Shown here one piece after another: positions 1 through 10,850 of a DNA stretch of 64,000 nt. Each line of letters opens with the position of its first letter. Position 1 is the stretch's first letter. Below the pieces are notes generated by a model, which was given only the letters and a program-made list of their open reading frames with translations, had not been told where the DNA came from and did no database searches. This DNA comes from Nymphaea colorata (lineage: Eukaryota > Streptophyta > Magnoliopsida > Nymphaeales > Nymphaeaceae). The stretch covers positions 14,782,578 through 14,846,577 of the forward strand of contig NC_045149.1 in the NCBI RefSeq assembly GCF_008831285.2. The letters run 5' to 3'. The position numbers were made by a program, and so were the translations under genes.

Positions 1-61
1 CTAATAATAGTCTTCCTATAATTACTAATGGCAGCATTGAGTTTCCAGTATTGAAACAAAG

Positions 62-474
62 CAGCGGCGGAGCCACATATAGGTTGGTGTGGGCAGTTGC
101 CCACACCAGCTTCTCAATTTTCTTTCATCGTTACATTAAAATCGTTTACTATTTACTTGGTTATACATGTAAGTGCCTCTTCAAGTATAAAAACATGTGA
201 ATCAATGTCACTAGAACAAAAAACAAATATAAGAAATATTAAACGTCTTTAACGTAGAGCTCAGGGCGGTAATAAGTGGCGGAGTCAGGATTTTTTTGTC
301 TAAAGTCATCGGCTCAGGTCTGGTGTGGGCAATCCGTTGTAATTTATGAATCATTATAGTGTAATTTCAAGTGCTTTAAAAGAAATTTATTGATAGGCTG
401 TGCGGGCTACTGCCCACACCAACCTCCATGTATGTGCGGGCTACTGCCCACACCAACCTCCATGTATCTCCGCT
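62..474. mobile_element. hAT-like non-autonomous element (MITE) with imperfect terminal inverted repeats
   Basis: The left end starts CAGCGGCGGAGCC and runs into GGTTGGTGTGGGCAGT. The reverse complement of the right end reads TAGCGGAGATACATG and then the same GGTTGGTGTGGGCAGT, so the two ends form inverted repeats of about 45 bp. A CAG-GGCGGAGCC type terminus is typical of plant hAT-superfamily elements. There is no coding capacity inside. A third terminus-like stretch (about 275-335, GTGGCGGAGTCAGGA followed by GGTGTGGGCAAT) suggests a nested or composite insertion. I could not find a clean 8-bp target-site duplication. A short related scrap lies at 3716-3750. Confidence 0.6.
399..466. repeat. 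34-bp tandem duplication at the right end of the hAT-like element
   Basis: Two adjacent identical 34-bp copies (399-432 and 433-466), each beginning TGTGCGGGCTACTGCC, duplicate the inner part of the right terminal inverted repeat. Confidence 0.85.
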
Positions 475-1186
475 AATGAATTGGGCTGGGGCTTCACGTT
501 CCAATTCCAAATGTGAAAAAGATGCTCATTTCGTTCACTTGAACCTATATACATTTCTTTATAATGAGAGAAGAGAAGCATCGAAGAAGATTAGTTAGTT
601 GGGACGCTAATTTTTTGAGAGGTTAATGGAAATTGCACATGTACGCTTCAGAGAAAGTGATGAGAAAGAGAGTGGGTGCGTTCTAGAAAGCTCAAGTGCT
701 TCTAGACCTCTCGTTTTTTGCGGTGAGTGGAAAGGACACGACTTCAAGATCCTTTTTTAATTTCTCTTGTCTCTTCTTGTTTGTTTGATTTTTTTTTTTT
801 TTTTTTTTGTTAATAAACTGCATCTGACGCCTGCCCTGCCGTCTATCCTTTTCATTTCAAAACTCCAGTGGCGTGTGACTGCAAAGTTTGCGTTGAATTT
901 AATGATTGAGTTTCTAATCTGGAAAACGAGTTCGTAAGAAGGTGCCAACTTGAAAATTAGGTTTCATTTTCCAATTCCAGAAGTGTGAAAATGATCGAGA
1001 AAAGATGGGGGCAAACAAGAAAGTCAAAACTTTTCCCCAATTTTCTAAACCGAAGATAACTTTTGCTGGGAAATTTTTTCCAAAACCGGCCTTTTTTTTT
1101 TTTTTTTTTTTTGCTTAGAAAGGTCATCCGGTTCCTGAGAAAGCCGCCGTTTTCCTAATACAACTATGTGCGATATATTCTTTGTT

Positions 1187-1257
<71 letters not shown>

Positions 1258-1717
1258 GTAGGCCTGACAATGGATCGTGCATGTACCCAACCTATTGACA
1301 TCTAGGTGTACGTGGTTCTCATGTGCCCACTCAATATACATTAAGAATCCAAAGATGATAATGTTTCTAAAAGTTATTATAAACATGAACCAACTGTGTA
1401 ATGGGAACATGGTAAGTACCAAACCATTTTCCCATTAGCTATACACATACAACATGCATTATAGCTGTAAAATAATTGCTGATTGCTGTTTATACTTTAA
1501 TTGAATCACTTTTGTAAATTTAGGGAGAAGGTTATATGTTAACTTCATTAGGAAAAACCGCGAAAGCTCAACCTCCCTTCTTTCTATGGCACGCAATAGA
1601 GCTCTTCCTGACTCATATTGACGCGTGTTAATAAGTGGGTGAGCTTTCACGCTTTACCCTTTGATAGACATAAGACCTATATAGGTTTCATCGGACAATT
1701 CAACTTGTTTGATGGAT
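475..1717. other. Intergenic DNA, no gene seen
   Basis: AT-rich sequence with long T runs (about 790-810 and 1091-1112) and one compound microsatellite. Short open frames exist, but none has recognisable protein features or splice structure. Confidence 0.6.
1190..1251. repeat. Compound microsatellite (TA)n(GA)n
   Basis: About 18 TA units pass directly into about 13 GA units. Confidence 0.95.
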
Positions 1718-1960
1718 GAGCTCGAGTTATTTTTGAGTGAGCGAGAGGTTCATCCCACTACCTGAAACGAGACCCGAAGGCCCCCCATTCCCCCTGCCTT
1801 CAAGGTCTTGTGTTGTGTTGGTGTCAACGATAACAACGATACATATTTTAACTTTGATGTCGCGTCCTACCACTTTAAGACACATGAACATAATGCCCAC
1901 AAGGATCGAACTACAGAATTGCTTTTGTACATGCCCCTTGAGGCTGAGTTCGAGTTATTT
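1718..1960 (-). mobile_element. tRNA-derived SINE with target-site duplications
   Basis: The body (1733-1945) is flanked by direct repeats, GAGCTCGAGTTATTT at 1718-1732 and GAGTTCGAGTTATTT at 1946-1960, which match at 14 of 15 bases. Read on the minus strand, it begins with an A-box-like AGCCTCAAGGGG, followed about 33 nt later by a B-box-like AGTTCGATCCT, the internal RNA polymerase III promoter layout of tRNA-derived SINEs. The minus-strand 3' end runs into a short A stretch next to the target duplication. The 3' half recurs at 43693-43819, in a second insertion with its own perfect 15-bp duplication. Together these make a SINE by far the best explanation. I do not recognise a named family. 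Confidence 0.75.
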
Positions 1961-4900
1961 ATATCTGTGATGGTAATGGTAGAATTTTGTGGTTGAGAGT
2001 GTTAGTATAAGAAATCTTAGACTTACGGGGTGCCAATATGTAACAAGCTAAATTATGTGCAGGAACTGATATGTAAATAAAAGAAAACTTCCACCTAGCC
2101 CTTAGCACGTGTACTTCGCTACACTGGTGGAATATTTTGGAGTTGACTGACTGCATTTAAAGAAGGCCGAAGCCTCCATCCAATCCCTCGTCTTCTATTT
2201 ATTATTATTGCAGCTTGCTTCTTCGATCCAATTCTCAAACTTTCTCGACGCTAATTGAAGGGAAAAGTTTCTAAAAGGTGTATTGGAAAAATCATTATGC
2301 TTTCCAAACATATATTTCAAAAATATTGTGTTTTCGCATCAAGAGAAATGGTATGTCTGTCCGTCATTTGACAGTTGGATCTAAAATCAACATCTATTTA
2401 TAATTACATTATGTTTTTTGAAGCAGAATTGTACTTCAGAAACACTGTATTATTCTTCCGATTCTTATAATACGCGTACAGTTTTAAGATTCGAATCTTT
2501 TGAAGAGTGGGTGGGCCAGTACCGGACCCGGCTATGAGGTCCCACAACACACGATACAAGTACCTGCTTCATTTATTATTCCAATAGTATCGGTTGTTCT
2601 GATGCCCCATATCAAACCGGCATGCAGTCAGCCTCAGTACGGGTTGGGTCGGACAACAGCCAATCTACCCGGATCAGCATGAAGATGGTAGCTGAGGAAG
2701 GGATGAACCATCGCCGGGGTTGAGCACAAGATGGTAATGGCCGGTGCATGGCCGGAGGTAGGTGTGGGCTGCTGGGGCATATGTCTCACGAAGTTCATTC
2801 TAAAACCTTGTTTTTATTGATCGAATCTCCATAAAAAATTTGTTATCTATATATTTAGTGCTTCATACTATATATTTAGTGCTTCATAAACAAAAATTTC
2901 TGACTTTACTCCTCGGCCAGGGCACGTGAAACACTTGCCGGGATCACTGTGTAACCTGCAAAAAAAAGTGAAACTATTGAGGTTGACGACCTTCTTAATG
3001 CTGCTACGTCCCATAGACTGGTTGATTATATATATATAATATGGTTTTTCTAAAAAATAGTAATATTTTTGTTTGTTGCGTTGATTGAAAAAAAAAAATT
3101 AGCTGAGAGACACACATACTTTAAAATTGCAAGTCTTAAAAGACAACCAAAATATGAATAAATAAGTGGACCGGCATTGACACAGAAAAAAATATTTTCC
3201 ATTGGGTGTTGACAAGTAATTGCCAAGCTCGGTATGCCCTGCTTAGAGAGCTCATGCATGCTATGGTTGACATAGAATATACAGCATACACTTAACCTAC
3301 CCAACTAAGAGGAAGAATGGGTTTAAAAAGTGACAAAGAGCAAGAAAAACTATTATGAAAGTATGTCGGCATGTGGAAAGAAGTCAAGAACTATTAATGC
3401 AAAATCTCTTTCGCTTTTTTAAGTCCATCTTTCATAAATGTTGGGACCTAGCATTTACTGAATCCTATTTAGACAGGTTTCTTAGAACTCAAGTTTGAAT
3501 TTTTTTTTTTTTTAAGTTGAGGTCAGCCCTAAAAACTCTCATATCGAATCATTACGATCTTATTCTTTCCTGGATATGACTAAATGGATTTCAATTTAGG
3601 CCTATACTCAGGTGATTCCAGCCCAGTTCATTGTTTTTTTTCTTTTTCAGCGTGAGATGTAAAGATCGTCAATGACATTTTCTGAACGAGCCACGTGTTG
3701 TTATTTCTAATAGTTACTTGTGTGGACAATTGCCCACACAGATCTACACCCATTATTTTTTTATTTATATATTGACTGTCCCTTAAAAGTCAAAATTAAT
3801 ATGAAGTATTAGTGCCCCCACAACCAGAAACTTGTGATTCCATTAATGTTACCAATGTAAGCCTAGATACATGGGAGAGTATGGGCCATTGCACCCCATT
3901 ATTGAAAAAGAAAAAATGAATAAAATTAGACTCTGGAATAGATATTAATCCTACTAATATCTCCAATTTAATATCTTGTAAGAAATAAAGTTGGAAGAGA
4001 CCGAAGTTCTTCTCTCTTTTTCAGTGCCCCTGAGGTTTATGGTCGCAGCTTCGAAAGCTGAGGATTTAAAGTGAGTGCACCCTGGAACGAATGCCTTTAT
4101 CTATGGATTGTTAACCGATAAGGGTGTGCCCCTAATGGGAAGAAGGAGCAGGCCTTTACCACATTATAATGTCGTGGGCAGCAATGGTCAGAGGGCACTT
4201 GCTACGTAACAGGATTTCAAGATCCCCATCATGAGTTGCCTGAATTTGGGCAACCTTGCTGGTGCCAAGCAATTGGCTCCATGGCCGTTTATCTTCCTCT
4301 GCCCACTGAGTCACCCCCACGTCATATTTGCATATTTGATAGCTTCTGGATTCAGTTTCGAAGCTGTATTAAAATGTGTGCTTTCAATGATCCTCAGTAA
4401 GTAACAAGGATTTATTAGACCTTAAATCCATGGTGATCTTAAATTACAATGGATCTCATACCTATGGTGAAACAAACATACTCTAAGTTTAAGTTTGGAT
4501 TCAGATCAGTATTTTAAAAATTTAATTGCGATCTAACTGCCATAAGATCTGACATTTATGTGAAGGGCTATTGTACTCCAATTCGAACGTGAACCAGCAT
4601 GAATAACTAGAACACAATTCGCTACTCCCATTCATCCGCTCTTGCAAATAATGAGATGAGAGTAATTGGTTTATAGAAATCTTTTGAAATTTAAGCACGT
4701 TGACAATCCGCTCTTCTCTTCTGACAGATAAAGCTTCTGAACACGTAGGGACAGCGACAGCCAAAGGAAGAAATTCTCTTTTCTTCTACGAATGATAAAG
4801 CGGAAAGCGTCCACCAAATCTTTTTCCTCTAATTGATGTACATTGTGCAGTCAGGCAGCCATTGTCGCTGGCCCTTCTGCTGCAGTGTCTGGGCCTCTCC

Positions 4901-5879
4901 ATTTTTCTCTTTTGTCCAAGTACAGGACGATTTCCAGTAGGGTCCTGTCAGCCTTTTTAAAATGGGAGCAGACAAATGAAATTCCATAATTAGATCAAAG
5001 CTAAGGGCTAGTGGATGTACAGTACAGATCTGGTAAAAATTATGAATGCGCCCCAAAGAAGTAGCAGAGACGCCGCTCATTTGATTTCCTTTTATTCTGT
5101 CTTCCTTTTTTATGGAGAAGAGTGCAACGCTCAAGATAGCATTTTCCAGCCAGCGTTTGGACATGGACCAGAATTCAACACGATTTCATCCCTGAGAAAA
5201 ACTGGTCTACCAACTACAACTTTTCTTTTCTTTTAATGGCGATGACTCTTCTTACAGAAGCAGGTCATTTGATGTGCCACTTTAAGAGAGAGAGAGAAGC
5301 GTCTCCACAATTCCTGGTTCTGGACATGCACCAAGCTGTTCTCATAGTGTCACCATAAGAAGTAAACCGCAGGTGGAATTGAAGAGATGACACTCGAGCC
5401 TTAACTGGATCCACTCCTCCTAGCAGAACATCTATGCCGTCAGTAAAAATGAAATATGTGACGGGAGACGCTTTTCATTTGATTCCCAGCTAAAGACCGT
5501 CATTGGGCATGATGGAGAAGTACTAGGAACTGCTAAATCTGTCACGTTGTAGCGTTCTTCGAGTCGGAGGACTTCAAGATTTCAAGAAGGACAAGGTGCT
5601 TAGAATTAAAGCTAATAAAAATGGGAAAAAAAAATGTGCATTCTTCTCGATTATACAAAATTGATTATAGGAAGACCTCCTTTTGATGGTGACCCAGAAT
5701 TTTTTTCAGGTCCGGTTTCGTTGTCGGCCTCAAAAATGTGCTCCAGCGTTCAGTGCAAAAATGCTTCGATGATTCTTTATTCTCATGTTCAGTACGCAAA
5801 AAACATACAACTAACATCAACATGCAACCGCAGTACCGCTACCAAGTTACCAACCGGTCCATTTCTTTAACCCTCGTGT
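1961..5879. other. Intergenic DNA, no gene seen
   Basis: Mostly AT-rich sequence. 2500-2780 is locally GC-rich without coding signs. 3716-3750 holds a scrap of the hAT-like terminus (TGTGTGGACAATTGCCCACA). 4400-4460 contains the words TTAAATCCATGG and GGATCTCA, which recur near 48470 and 52720 and may mark another degraded element. No exon, tRNA or rRNA was recognised. Confidence 0.5.
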
Positions 5880-5935
5880 AAGATTCTTGTCTTTTTGTAT
5901 CTTCTTCTTTTTTTTTGTTTGCTTCTTGACAGTGG

Positions 5936-6330
5936 GGAAAGCTTGAAGTTGACAGACCTCACAAGCTCTGCGACGCAGCCGCACACGCCCCAGGTCTTCA
6001 TGTCCTTCAAATTTAACGGTCATAATGCCATGCCCCTCATCTTATCATGGTAAATTTTTCTTGGCGGTTAGCCTGGTGAAGCCACCCTTTTTCTCCCTAT
6101 CGGTTTGCATGAGGCAAAACCACCTCTCTTTCCTTCATCTCTGGGGCTCACAGAGCAACATCTGTAAAAATAAAGCCACATTCAGGATCATCGTTCAAAT
6201 TTAACGGTCTGTCACACCCATTCAGGTGGACGTAGCTCATCTTATCATGATAAATCCCTTTTTTGTTACCGGATATCAGAATACTACATCTGGTACTCGA
6301 CAACATATGGGGAAGAGTACATCGATTCAT
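5936..6330. repeat. Diverged duplicate, copy 1 (pairs with 7867-8170)
   Basis: Shares ordered words with 7867-8170: ACAGTGGGGAA, GCACACG, CAAATTTAA-GGTC, CCCATTCAGGT, CTGGTA-TCGACAA and GAGTACAT. Order and orientation are the same. The end of this copy (about 6285-6330) also resembles 44730-44770, so it may belong to a low-copy dispersed family. Confidence 0.6.
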
Positions 6331-6565
6331 TAACGAATGTGAATGGATATTCACATGTGGGCGTCTACCAAAGTAATATGAATAATCAGACGAACACAAA
6401 TAAACAAGCAATAGTAGCACAGGAAAAAGTTTCTTTAAATAATTGAATTGTGAACAAAGCAATAGTAGCACATGAAAAAGCTTCTTTAAATAATTGAATT
6501 GTGCACATGCCTCTGAATGCTTTGACATGTCGCGACGCAAGATCAGCGGTTATATACACCGACGA
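6326..6565. repeat. Stretch homologous to the downstream flank of both DnaJ genes
   Basis: TTCATTAACGAAT at 6326-6338 is also at 36420-36432, each followed by an AATGGATA-like word. Then, in the same order, come a CACAAA-rich segment, GCAT or GCAC with GGAAAAAG, TTTAAAT--TTGAATTG, a CATGCCTC/CATATGCTCC word and GCGACGCA-GA-CAGC. The same series occurs downstream of the second DnaJ gene at about 44840-44960. No DnaJ coding sequence accompanies it here. It is either a relic of a third DnaJ duplication unit or a dispersed repeat that sits in all three places. Confidence 0.6.
6408..6503. repeat. 51-bp tandem duplication
   Basis: GCAATAGTAGCAC begins both copies, at 6408 and 6459. Each copy continues through an A-rich word to TTCTTTAAATAATTGAATTG, with few mismatches. 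Confidence 0.85.
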
Positions 6566-7866
6566 AAGGGTTTTCTCTGTTTCTAAAAAAAGGCAAAATG
6601 CACAACAAAAGTTGGAAAAGGCGTCATTCATTAGCCCCGCACCATGATGTCGAATCTCAGCCCTTGAACCGCACCATTATATCGAATCTCAGTCCTTGAA
6701 CTATTTCAGATCGACGATATTTGAGAGAAAAATTAAAAAAAAAACATTAAATATTGTCATCATCTATTATTAATTCATACATTTTTCTCTTTTCTTTTCT
6801 GAAAAAATTTTATTCTTTAATAATTTAGCATCATAAATATTGTATATATGATGAGTGAATGAACCAAAGTCATTAAGAAAAACATAACTAAGAAAAATAT
6901 AAAAACTAATAATAAATGATAAAAATATCTAAAATAATTTTTTTTCTTTTCCTCTTAATTATCCATTATAATGGATGAAACAACCCCAGTTAAATAACTA
7001 TAAGATTCCAATATATATATATATACCGGATCCCAACTGTTTTTTGTTTTAAATTGCTAGGAGATGTTGTGTTTTTAACCTTACGTTTTGAATTGCTGAA
7101 ACCAGCATGTACCAAGATTCCTTTACTGATCTTAAATCATGACTGAGAGTTGGTCGATGTTTTTAAAATTGGAAAAACATATTTATCGTACACACCCCTA
7201 TGCATGTAAGCATTTTAGGTAGATTTGGGTATGTGATTCCCAACTCTGTTACCTGGTTAGGTTAAAGCCTGTGCATCAGGCCGGACCATAGCATTGGCCC
7301 AACACCCAAAACCTGAGCACTGGCCTGACCTGGTTAAAATCAAAATATATTTTTAAATATAAAATAAGATATAAATATAATTAATCATAATAAAATATAT
7401 ATCATTATAAAAATAAAAATAATATTAAAAAAAACACATCAGATCAGATCGGGCCCTGTTGGGCCAACCCAGGCTGGGCCGGGACGTTATCGGGCCAACT
7501 CACACCGGCACGTTAGGCTTTCGCGCGCACCATTATGTCGAAACTGCCCTTGAACCCCACCATTATATCAAAAGCACTACTGTCTAATTGATGATTGAAA
7601 GAAAAATATTGACAAAATTGTATAAATTAATAATAAATGATAAAAATATCTACCATTTTTTTTGTTTTTCTGTTAATTGTTCATTATAAGGGATCTAAAA
7701 ACACCAAAATCATCATTCACTATATATATATATATATACTGCTAAGCATGCCCTTGGAGATTCTAACCTTTTTTTATCGGCCTCTCGCATGTTTAGTAAA
7801 GAAGAGGCATCCGTTGACATCAACATGTCATCTGTAGCCGACGCGGAGAACACTGTCGTATCTCGT
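6566..7866. other. AT-rich intergenic DNA with repeated short phrases
   Basis: The phrase GCACCAT-ATGTCGAA with CCCTTGAACC occurs at about 6640-6700 and again at about 7528-7570, bracketing an AT-rich interior and a GC-rich block (7240-7520) with several GGCCAAC/GGCC words. This looks like the remains of an inserted element with similar ends, but I could not define its termini. No gene was seen. Confidence 0.45.
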
Positions 7867-8170
7867 TCTTTATGCTTTTCAACAGTGGGGAATGCTAGAG
7901 TTGATCTCACTAGGTGTATGTCAGCAGAGTCGCACACGTCCTGCCACTCATGACCTAATTCAAATTTAAAGGTCTAAATGTCATTCCCATTCAGGTAGAC
8001 ATAGCTACACACCCAGGTACTCGTGACCTTCTTCGGGGTTGAGGGTCTTATTGTACACATACCTTATGTTGCGCCTCAACATCCAATCCTATCATACTAA
8101 ATGTTCTGGTGAAACCAGATAAGAGATCATCTGGTAGTCGACAATATACAATGAGGAGTACATGGGTGAC
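7867..8170. repeat. Diverged duplicate, copy 2 (pairs with 5936-6330)
   Basis: See the copy at 5936-6330. Here the shared words are ACAGTGGGGAATG, GCACACGTCC, CAAATTTAAAGGTC, CCCATTCAGGTAGAC, CTGGTAGTCGACAA and GAGTACATGG. Confidence 0.6.
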
Positions 8171-8877
8171 TTTTGAAGCAAAGGTAGCGCAAACATTACC
8201 TACAATACTCTAAACATTGAACATCAAGATGAATAGTTTGCCAGACTGATGCTTTTTTTTTTAAATGTGGATGAACATTTCTTGTTGCAGGTGATAAAAG
8301 GGCAACCCTATTGCACAATGTTATCGATTACAAAGCAATGAGGAGACCCGGTGCATATATATATATATAAAGAATAAAAACAAGGATTTAAAATATTTTT
8401 TTTGCAACCTTTACTGATATGATCTGAAAAGTACATTCATGCCAAACATATATAACGTTAATCATTTGTTAGAATTTAATAGTGTTGTTACAATAAAAAA
8501 ATGAACGGCACCCGTAGCATCAACATTTCAATAGCAAAAAAATCCACATCCTTTATAAAAACAATTTGGAACAAAGTTGTATATCAAAATAGATTTCGAA
8601 AATATATTAAGATATTTACATTTTTTTAAATAGTCTTTTTGGTAAAAAATTAAAGGATTAAAGGGTATATATATATATATCCACCCTTGGTCCTTTATTT
8701 CATTCTCAATTAAGCTCCCATCAGAGACGTTTACGCATAATCAGCGGTTGCATTTAGCTTGTGCGCCCTTGTAATGCCCATATTCTAAATCGTGTGCGTG
8801 AAGCGGCTGTTAGTAACTCAACTAGTGGTCGTGCTATAAAACAAGATAAACTAGAGATTACTGATCCATAGTTGCAC

Positions 8878-8994
8878 GAGGCGTACGCCTCACACCATGA
8901 AAAGGAGGCTTCAAAGCATTTTTCTCAAAAATGCTAAGAATGAGACGCAAAAGTCATTAAAGCTTGCACCTCATCGGGTTGAGGCATATGCCTC
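8878..8994. other. Pair of related perfect 14-bp palindromes
   Basis: GAGGCGTACGCCTC at 8878-8891 and GAGGCATATGCCTC at 8981-8994 are both perfect palindromes. They differ from each other at two symmetric positions. The interval has further GAGGC/GCCTC words and a TTTTTCTCAAAAATGC hairpin-like stretch, so it is probably a small degraded element. Confidence 0.6.
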
Positions 8995-9396
8995 GAACGA
9001 AGGCACACCCCTTTGCCTAAGGCCTATTCCTCAACGACTAAGCCATTTTTTATTCTTTTTATTAAAAAAATAAAAAGAATGGTCCGGTAACGTCCTGCTT
9101 TCGGTGAATTACTACTATTCACCATTTTCTCCTCATCCATCGGTGAAGGCTCAGACCTGTTGTCGCTGGTGGTAGAGTTACCGCCGAATCAGCCACTCCA
9201 ACAACAGCTGCAAGGTCCTTCTCTTCTTCTCAATCAGTTTTGTCACTCTCTCTCTATCACTCTGTGTGTGGAGGGCCATGACCAGCACCAAGGGTGGTGC
9301 CATATAATTTTTTCTATGTGACACTAAATATACAGTCAACCAAAAGAACCCAAGTCCATAGAAAAGTGAACCGAGTCTCATGCAGCTGCCCTTGGT

Positions 9397-9469
9397 AACT
9401 CCGTAAAACACATGCCCCACAAAATTTAAAGCTTCAAAATAACTCCGTAAAACACATGCCCCACAAAAT
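9397..9469. repeat. 43-bp period tandem duplication
   Basis: TAACTCCGTAAAACACATGC is present at 9397 and 9440. The two copies match over about 30 bp. Confidence 0.85.
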
Positions 9470-9743
9470 CCCAAACTATCTCCACCCCTGACCGTGGCTA
9501 GCGCTTGGCCTTCTCTCTCTCTGTCTCTCAAGTGCTCAATCCCTTGAATGAGAGAAAGAGAGAAAGCAGCGGTTCAAAAAAAAAAAAGAAAGAGAGAGCG
9601 GCTGCGCCAGCACACACTTATTAATTTTTAAAAACAATCCAAATGTCACAGGCTGACTGTTGAGGTCCTTGCCGTGCCGCACGGCCTGAAAGAGTCAGCC
9701 CGTGACACCAAATGTGACCTTATAAAGTGTTCACACGAACCGA

Positions 9744-10385
9744 GCGCAATAGAAATTTAATTGAATGCATTATGTGTGGCACTGATTACCTGTAAAAATT
9801 TTCATAGCCGCAAAAAATGCAGCTTTGAGCCTTCTTTTGCCCGCGTTCCCTTGTCATTCATTTGTTTCAAATATCGATACTGTTACCTGCGTGCTATGCA
9901 GTTTATGAATGTCAGAAATTCATATTATGCAAAAAAGTTCATGCTAGCAACTTTAATGAAAGCGTATATATTTTACAATTGGTTTATTTTGTAGGTCATG
10001 AACATAACTACCATATAACGCAGAGAGAGTAAACTAGAAGCTGTACACATCACATTTTAATTATGCGCAATAGAAATTAATTGAATGCTTTATGTGTGGC
10101 ACTCACTGATTACTTATAAAAGTTTCATGCCGCAAAAAATGCCGCTTTGAGCCTTCTTTTGTCTGTGTTCCCTCGTCATTCATTTGTTTCAAATATCGAT
10201 CCTGTAACCTGCGTGCTACGTAGTTTATGAATGTTTAAAATTCAAATTATTCAAAAAGTTAATGCTAGAAACTTTAATAAAAGGGTATATATTTTACAAT
10301 TGGTTTATTTTTTAGGTCATGAACATAACTACCATATAACGCAGAGATAGTAAAATAGAAGCTGTACACATCACGTTTTAATTAT
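9744..10385. repeat. 321-bp tandem duplication, two copies
   Basis: GCGCAATAGAAATT starts copy 1 at 9744 and copy 2 at 10065. The copies stay co-linear to their ends (CTGTACACATCAC-TTTTAATTAT), differing by point changes and small indels, roughly 90% alike by eye. Copy 1 contains a 77-codon open frame that copy 2 breaks, so it is probably not a gene. Confidence 0.85.
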
Positions 10386-10448
10386 CATTAATGCAATCAC
10401 AAACATCATCAATATTGATATTTTCCATTAGATCACATTTATTATATT

Positions 10449-10850
10449 TATAAACTTGTTCCAAGATTCTGTGAGTGCATATATTACGTTATTTAAGTCA
10501 TTCTAGTGTTCCAATATTCTTGTTATTTTAGTTTTTTCTTTTCTATTTTATTGACTATTTTGATAAATATTATATAACTATCGATGACTGAAGCTTTCGC
10601 TTCAATCGTCTCCCCCCTGGCCTCACCTCACAAGTAAGATCCCTTCTGTTATAATTTGTAAACTTGTTCAAAGATCCTATGGGTGCTAGCACAGATGTGT
10701 GTGTGTGTGTGTGTGTATAAAACCCAATATTTTAGTTATTTTAGTGTTCCAATATTTTTTTTTTTAGTTGGTTTGTACAATTTTTTGACTATTTTTATAA
10801 ATATAATATAACTAACAAATTTGACCATGAAGCTTTCGCTTCATCAGCCT
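10449..10850. repeat. Second local duplication, period about 208-239 bp
   Basis: TAAACTTGTT occurs at 10451 and 10659, and GAAGCTTTCGCTTCA occurs near 10590 and 10829. The growing offset comes from a TG microsatellite (10696-10717) and other indels in the second copy. Confidence 0.75.
10696..10717. repeat. (TG)n microsatellite
   Basis: About 11 uninterrupted TG units inside the second local duplication. Confidence 0.95.

Larger units (their letters stand above)
8171..9743. other. Intergenic DNA, no gene seen
   Basis: AT-rich sequence with a palindrome pair (8878-8994) and a 43-bp tandem duplication (9397-9469), listed separately. No supported coding or RNA gene. Confidence 0.5.

Noticed and set aside
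1045-1422. 125-codon minus-strand open frame
   Set aside because: Its middle is Ser-Leu and Tyr-Ile runs translated from the (TA)n(GA)n microsatellite.
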